Shown here one piece after another: positions 5,462 through 6,634 of a DNA stretch of 6,634 bases. Position 1 is the first letter of the stretch. The number at the start of each line of letters is the position of its first letter. The DNA lies in the NCBI GenBank assembly GCA_010030605.1, contig RHCK01000093.1, positions 1 through 6,634 on the forward strand. The letters are read 5' to 3'. The DNA comes from Acidimicrobiia bacterium. Lineage in GTDB: Bacteria > Actinomycetota > Acidimicrobiia > Acidimicrobiales > Ilumatobacteraceae. Below the pieces are notes generated by a model. The model had not been told where the DNA came from and made no database searches. It saw only the letters and a program-made list of their open reading frames with translations. The position numbers were made by a program, and so were the translations under genes.

Positions 5462-6634
5462 TCGTCATCTCCACTGGCACGCATCATCGGAAGGCGCGTT
5501 CGCCAATCACCGTCGTAGTGGTGCAGGGCGGCGGCTACTGCACCAGCAGTGGGAACGAGTCCGATCTCTCCGACACCTTTGATTCCGTAGGGGGAATTCG
5601 GTTCTGGCGATTCGACCAGGATCACCTTGATCGGCGGAACATCCTTGGCACGGAGGATTCCGAGAGAGCGCAAGGTTTTGTTGGTGGGGAAGCCGGTCTC
5701 CGGATCGGACGGGAAATCCTCGGACAACGCGTATCCGAGACCCATGTGAACGCTCCCTTCGATCTGGCCCTCGCACAAGGTTGGATTGACCGCTCTGCCG
5801 ACGTCGTGTGCCGCCACAACCTCGACGATTCGACCCGTCGCGCGATCGATGGCAACGAGCTGAGCCGCATAGCCGAACGTCGAGTGAATCGTCGGGTTCT
5901 CGACCTCACCCAGTTTCTGGGTCCAATCAACTCGGTATTCCCCGTGATAGTCGATTCCCGTCCGACAACCATCCGCTCGGGCCGCCTCGCACGCCGCTTT
6001 CACCGCGCCGGCGCCCATCAAGGTTCCGCGCGACCCGGTGGTCTGGCCAAACCCGAGTTCGCGAGTGGTATCCACGATGACGCGAACGTCCTCGGGGTCG
6101 ATGCCGAGTTCCTCCACGGCGACCTGGAGCGCAACCGTGTTGATTCCTTGACCCATCTCCGTCCAACCGTGGCGCACTTCGATCACACCGTCGGCGCGAA
6201 AGTGAACGACGGCCCCACTGACTTCCTTGAAGCCGTTTCCGAGTCCGCTGTTCTTCAATCCGAGTCCGAGACCGACCGCGAGTCCGTTGGCACGGGCCTG
6301 CTCGTAGAACGGCTTGATCGTGTCGAGACATTTTTCGGCGCCGAGGCAACCGTCGTCCATGATTTGGCCCGGGCCCCACACCTGTCCGGGACGGATGACG
6401 TTGCGCTTGCGCATCTCCCATCCATCGATACCCACCAATTCGGAGAGACGATCCATGACGCCTTCCATCGCGAATTGCGCTTGATTCGCGCCGAAGCCAC
6501 GGAATGCTCCACACACCGGATTGTTGGTCCGGGCGGCGATTGCCTCGACGTCGATTGCACCGACCCGATACGGACCACTTGCGTGTCCCGCCATTCTTTC
6601 GAGCACTTTCATTCCCACGCTCGCGTAGGCGCCA
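5458..6634 (-). CDS. XdhD-like molybdenum hydroxylase large subunit (C-terminal 391 residues, cut by right edge)
   Basis: This is the C-terminal part of a second molybdopterin-binding subunit of the xanthine dehydrogenase family. The frame is open from the right edge (GAYASVGMKVLERMAGH...), so the start lies outside the window. Landmarks in visible-residue numbering are an Arg at 13 (LERMAGH), which by ungapped comparison from memory matches substrate-binding Arg880 of bovine XDH. TNNPVCGAFRGFGANQ (36-51) follows, then TEMGQGINTVALQ, TTGSRGTLMGAGAVKAA and AAHDVGRAVNPTLCEGQIEG. GVGEIG carries the general-base Glu at about 356. The short linker GCRTGIDYHGEYRVDW and the phrases GLGNGFKEVSG and MGLGYALSEDFP point to the XdhD / selenium-dependent molybdenum hydroxylase group, not the PucD-like group at the left edge. 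The stop overlaps the ssnA-like start as GTGA. E. coli xdhD also lies near ssnA. Whether the missing N-terminus carries a fused [2Fe-2S] domain, as in E. coli XdhD, cannot be seen. Selenium dependence is not visible in the sequence. Confidence 0.92.
   Translation of the reverse strand, partial: GAYASVGMKVLERMAGHASGPYRVGAIDVEAIAARTNNPVCGAFRGFGANQAQFAMEGVMDRLSELVGIDGWEMRKRNVIRPGQVWGPGQIMDDGCLGAEKCLDTIKPFYEQARANGLAVGLGLGLKNSGLGNGFKEVSGAVVHFRADGVIEVRHGWTEMGQGINTVALQVAVEELGIDPEDVRVIVDTTRELGFGQTTGSRGTLMGAGAVKAACEAARADGCRTGIDYHGEYRVDWTQKLGEVENPTIHSTFGYAAQLVAIDRATGRIVEVVAAHDVGRAVNPTLCEGQIEGSVHMGLGYALSEDFPSDPETGFPTNKTLRSLGILRAKDVPPIKVILVESPEPNSPYGIKGVGEIGLVPTAGAVAAALHHYDGDWRTRLPMMRASGDDE
5469..5472 (-). 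promoter_or_regulatory. Shine-Dalgarno site of the ssnA-like gene
   Basis: GGAG on the minus strand lies 7 nt upstream of the GTG at 5461, inside the last codons of the xdhD-like gene. With the in-frame TGA two codons upstream of the GTG, it fixes the start of the shortened amidohydrolase. Confidence 0.7.

Noticed and set aside
1..6634. The N-terminal half of a large subunit at the left edge and the C-terminal half at the right edge could be one gene of a circular or tandemly repeated molecule.
   Set aside because: The two parts do not overlap and leave a gap of roughly 60-70 residues. Their motif wording points to different subfamilies (PucD-like versus XdhD-like). Two separate genes explain the window more simply.

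Overview
This is a GC-rich bacterial window, most likely from an actinobacterium, possibly of the Acidimicrobiia type. The grounds are the base composition, an F420/flavin luciferase-like oxidoreductase, actinobacterial-style molybdenum hydroxylase subunits, and transcription units that appear to start leaderless. The taxon is an inference; there is no RNA gene to anchor it. Coding density is near total, with no gene-free stretch above about 75 bp. I saw no tRNA, rRNA, CRISPR array, insertion sequence or integrase.

Layout, left to right. (1) Positions 1-2156, minus strand: a three-subunit molybdenum hydroxylase operon transcribed leftwards, FAD subunit -> [2Fe-2S] subunit -> molybdopterin-binding large subunit. 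The genes are joined by ATGA and GTGA four-base overlaps. The large subunit runs off the left edge after 268 residues and resembles the actinobacterial/Bacillus xanthine dehydrogenase (PucD-like) group. (2) Positions 2228-2614, minus strand: a small four-helix membrane protein of unknown function. (3) Positions 2649-3392, plus strand: a phosphatidylcholine synthase (Pcs) making phosphatidylcholine from CDP-diacylglycerol and choline. It ends in a probable intrinsic terminator that overlaps the stop codon of the convergent gene. (4) Positions 3399-6634, minus strand: a second leftward operon. It holds the C-terminal part of another molybdenum hydroxylase large subunit (start beyond the right edge), an SsnA-like amidohydrolase without the usual N-terminal segment, and an LLM-class flavin/F420 oxidoreductase.

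How the genes fit together. The right-hand large subunit looks like the XdhD / selenium-dependent molybdenum hydroxylase group, and its neighbour looks like SsnA. These two families also sit together in the E. coli ygfK-ssnA-ygfM-xdhD region. The window therefore probably holds two distinct molybdenum hydroxylase systems for purines or related N-heterocycles: a hydroxylase, a deaminase-type amidohydrolase and a flavin/F420 redox enzyme on the right, and a conventional three-subunit enzyme on the left. The Pcs/membrane-protein pair between them has no obvious metabolic link.

The most notable points are the two hydroxylase types side by side, the compact SsnA lacking its N-terminal beta segment, the addition of an LLM oxidoreductase to an ssnA/xdhD operon, an 11-bp-period direct repeat upstream of the left operon, and a consistent split between TANNNT-led leaderless first genes and Shine-Dalgarno-led internal genes.
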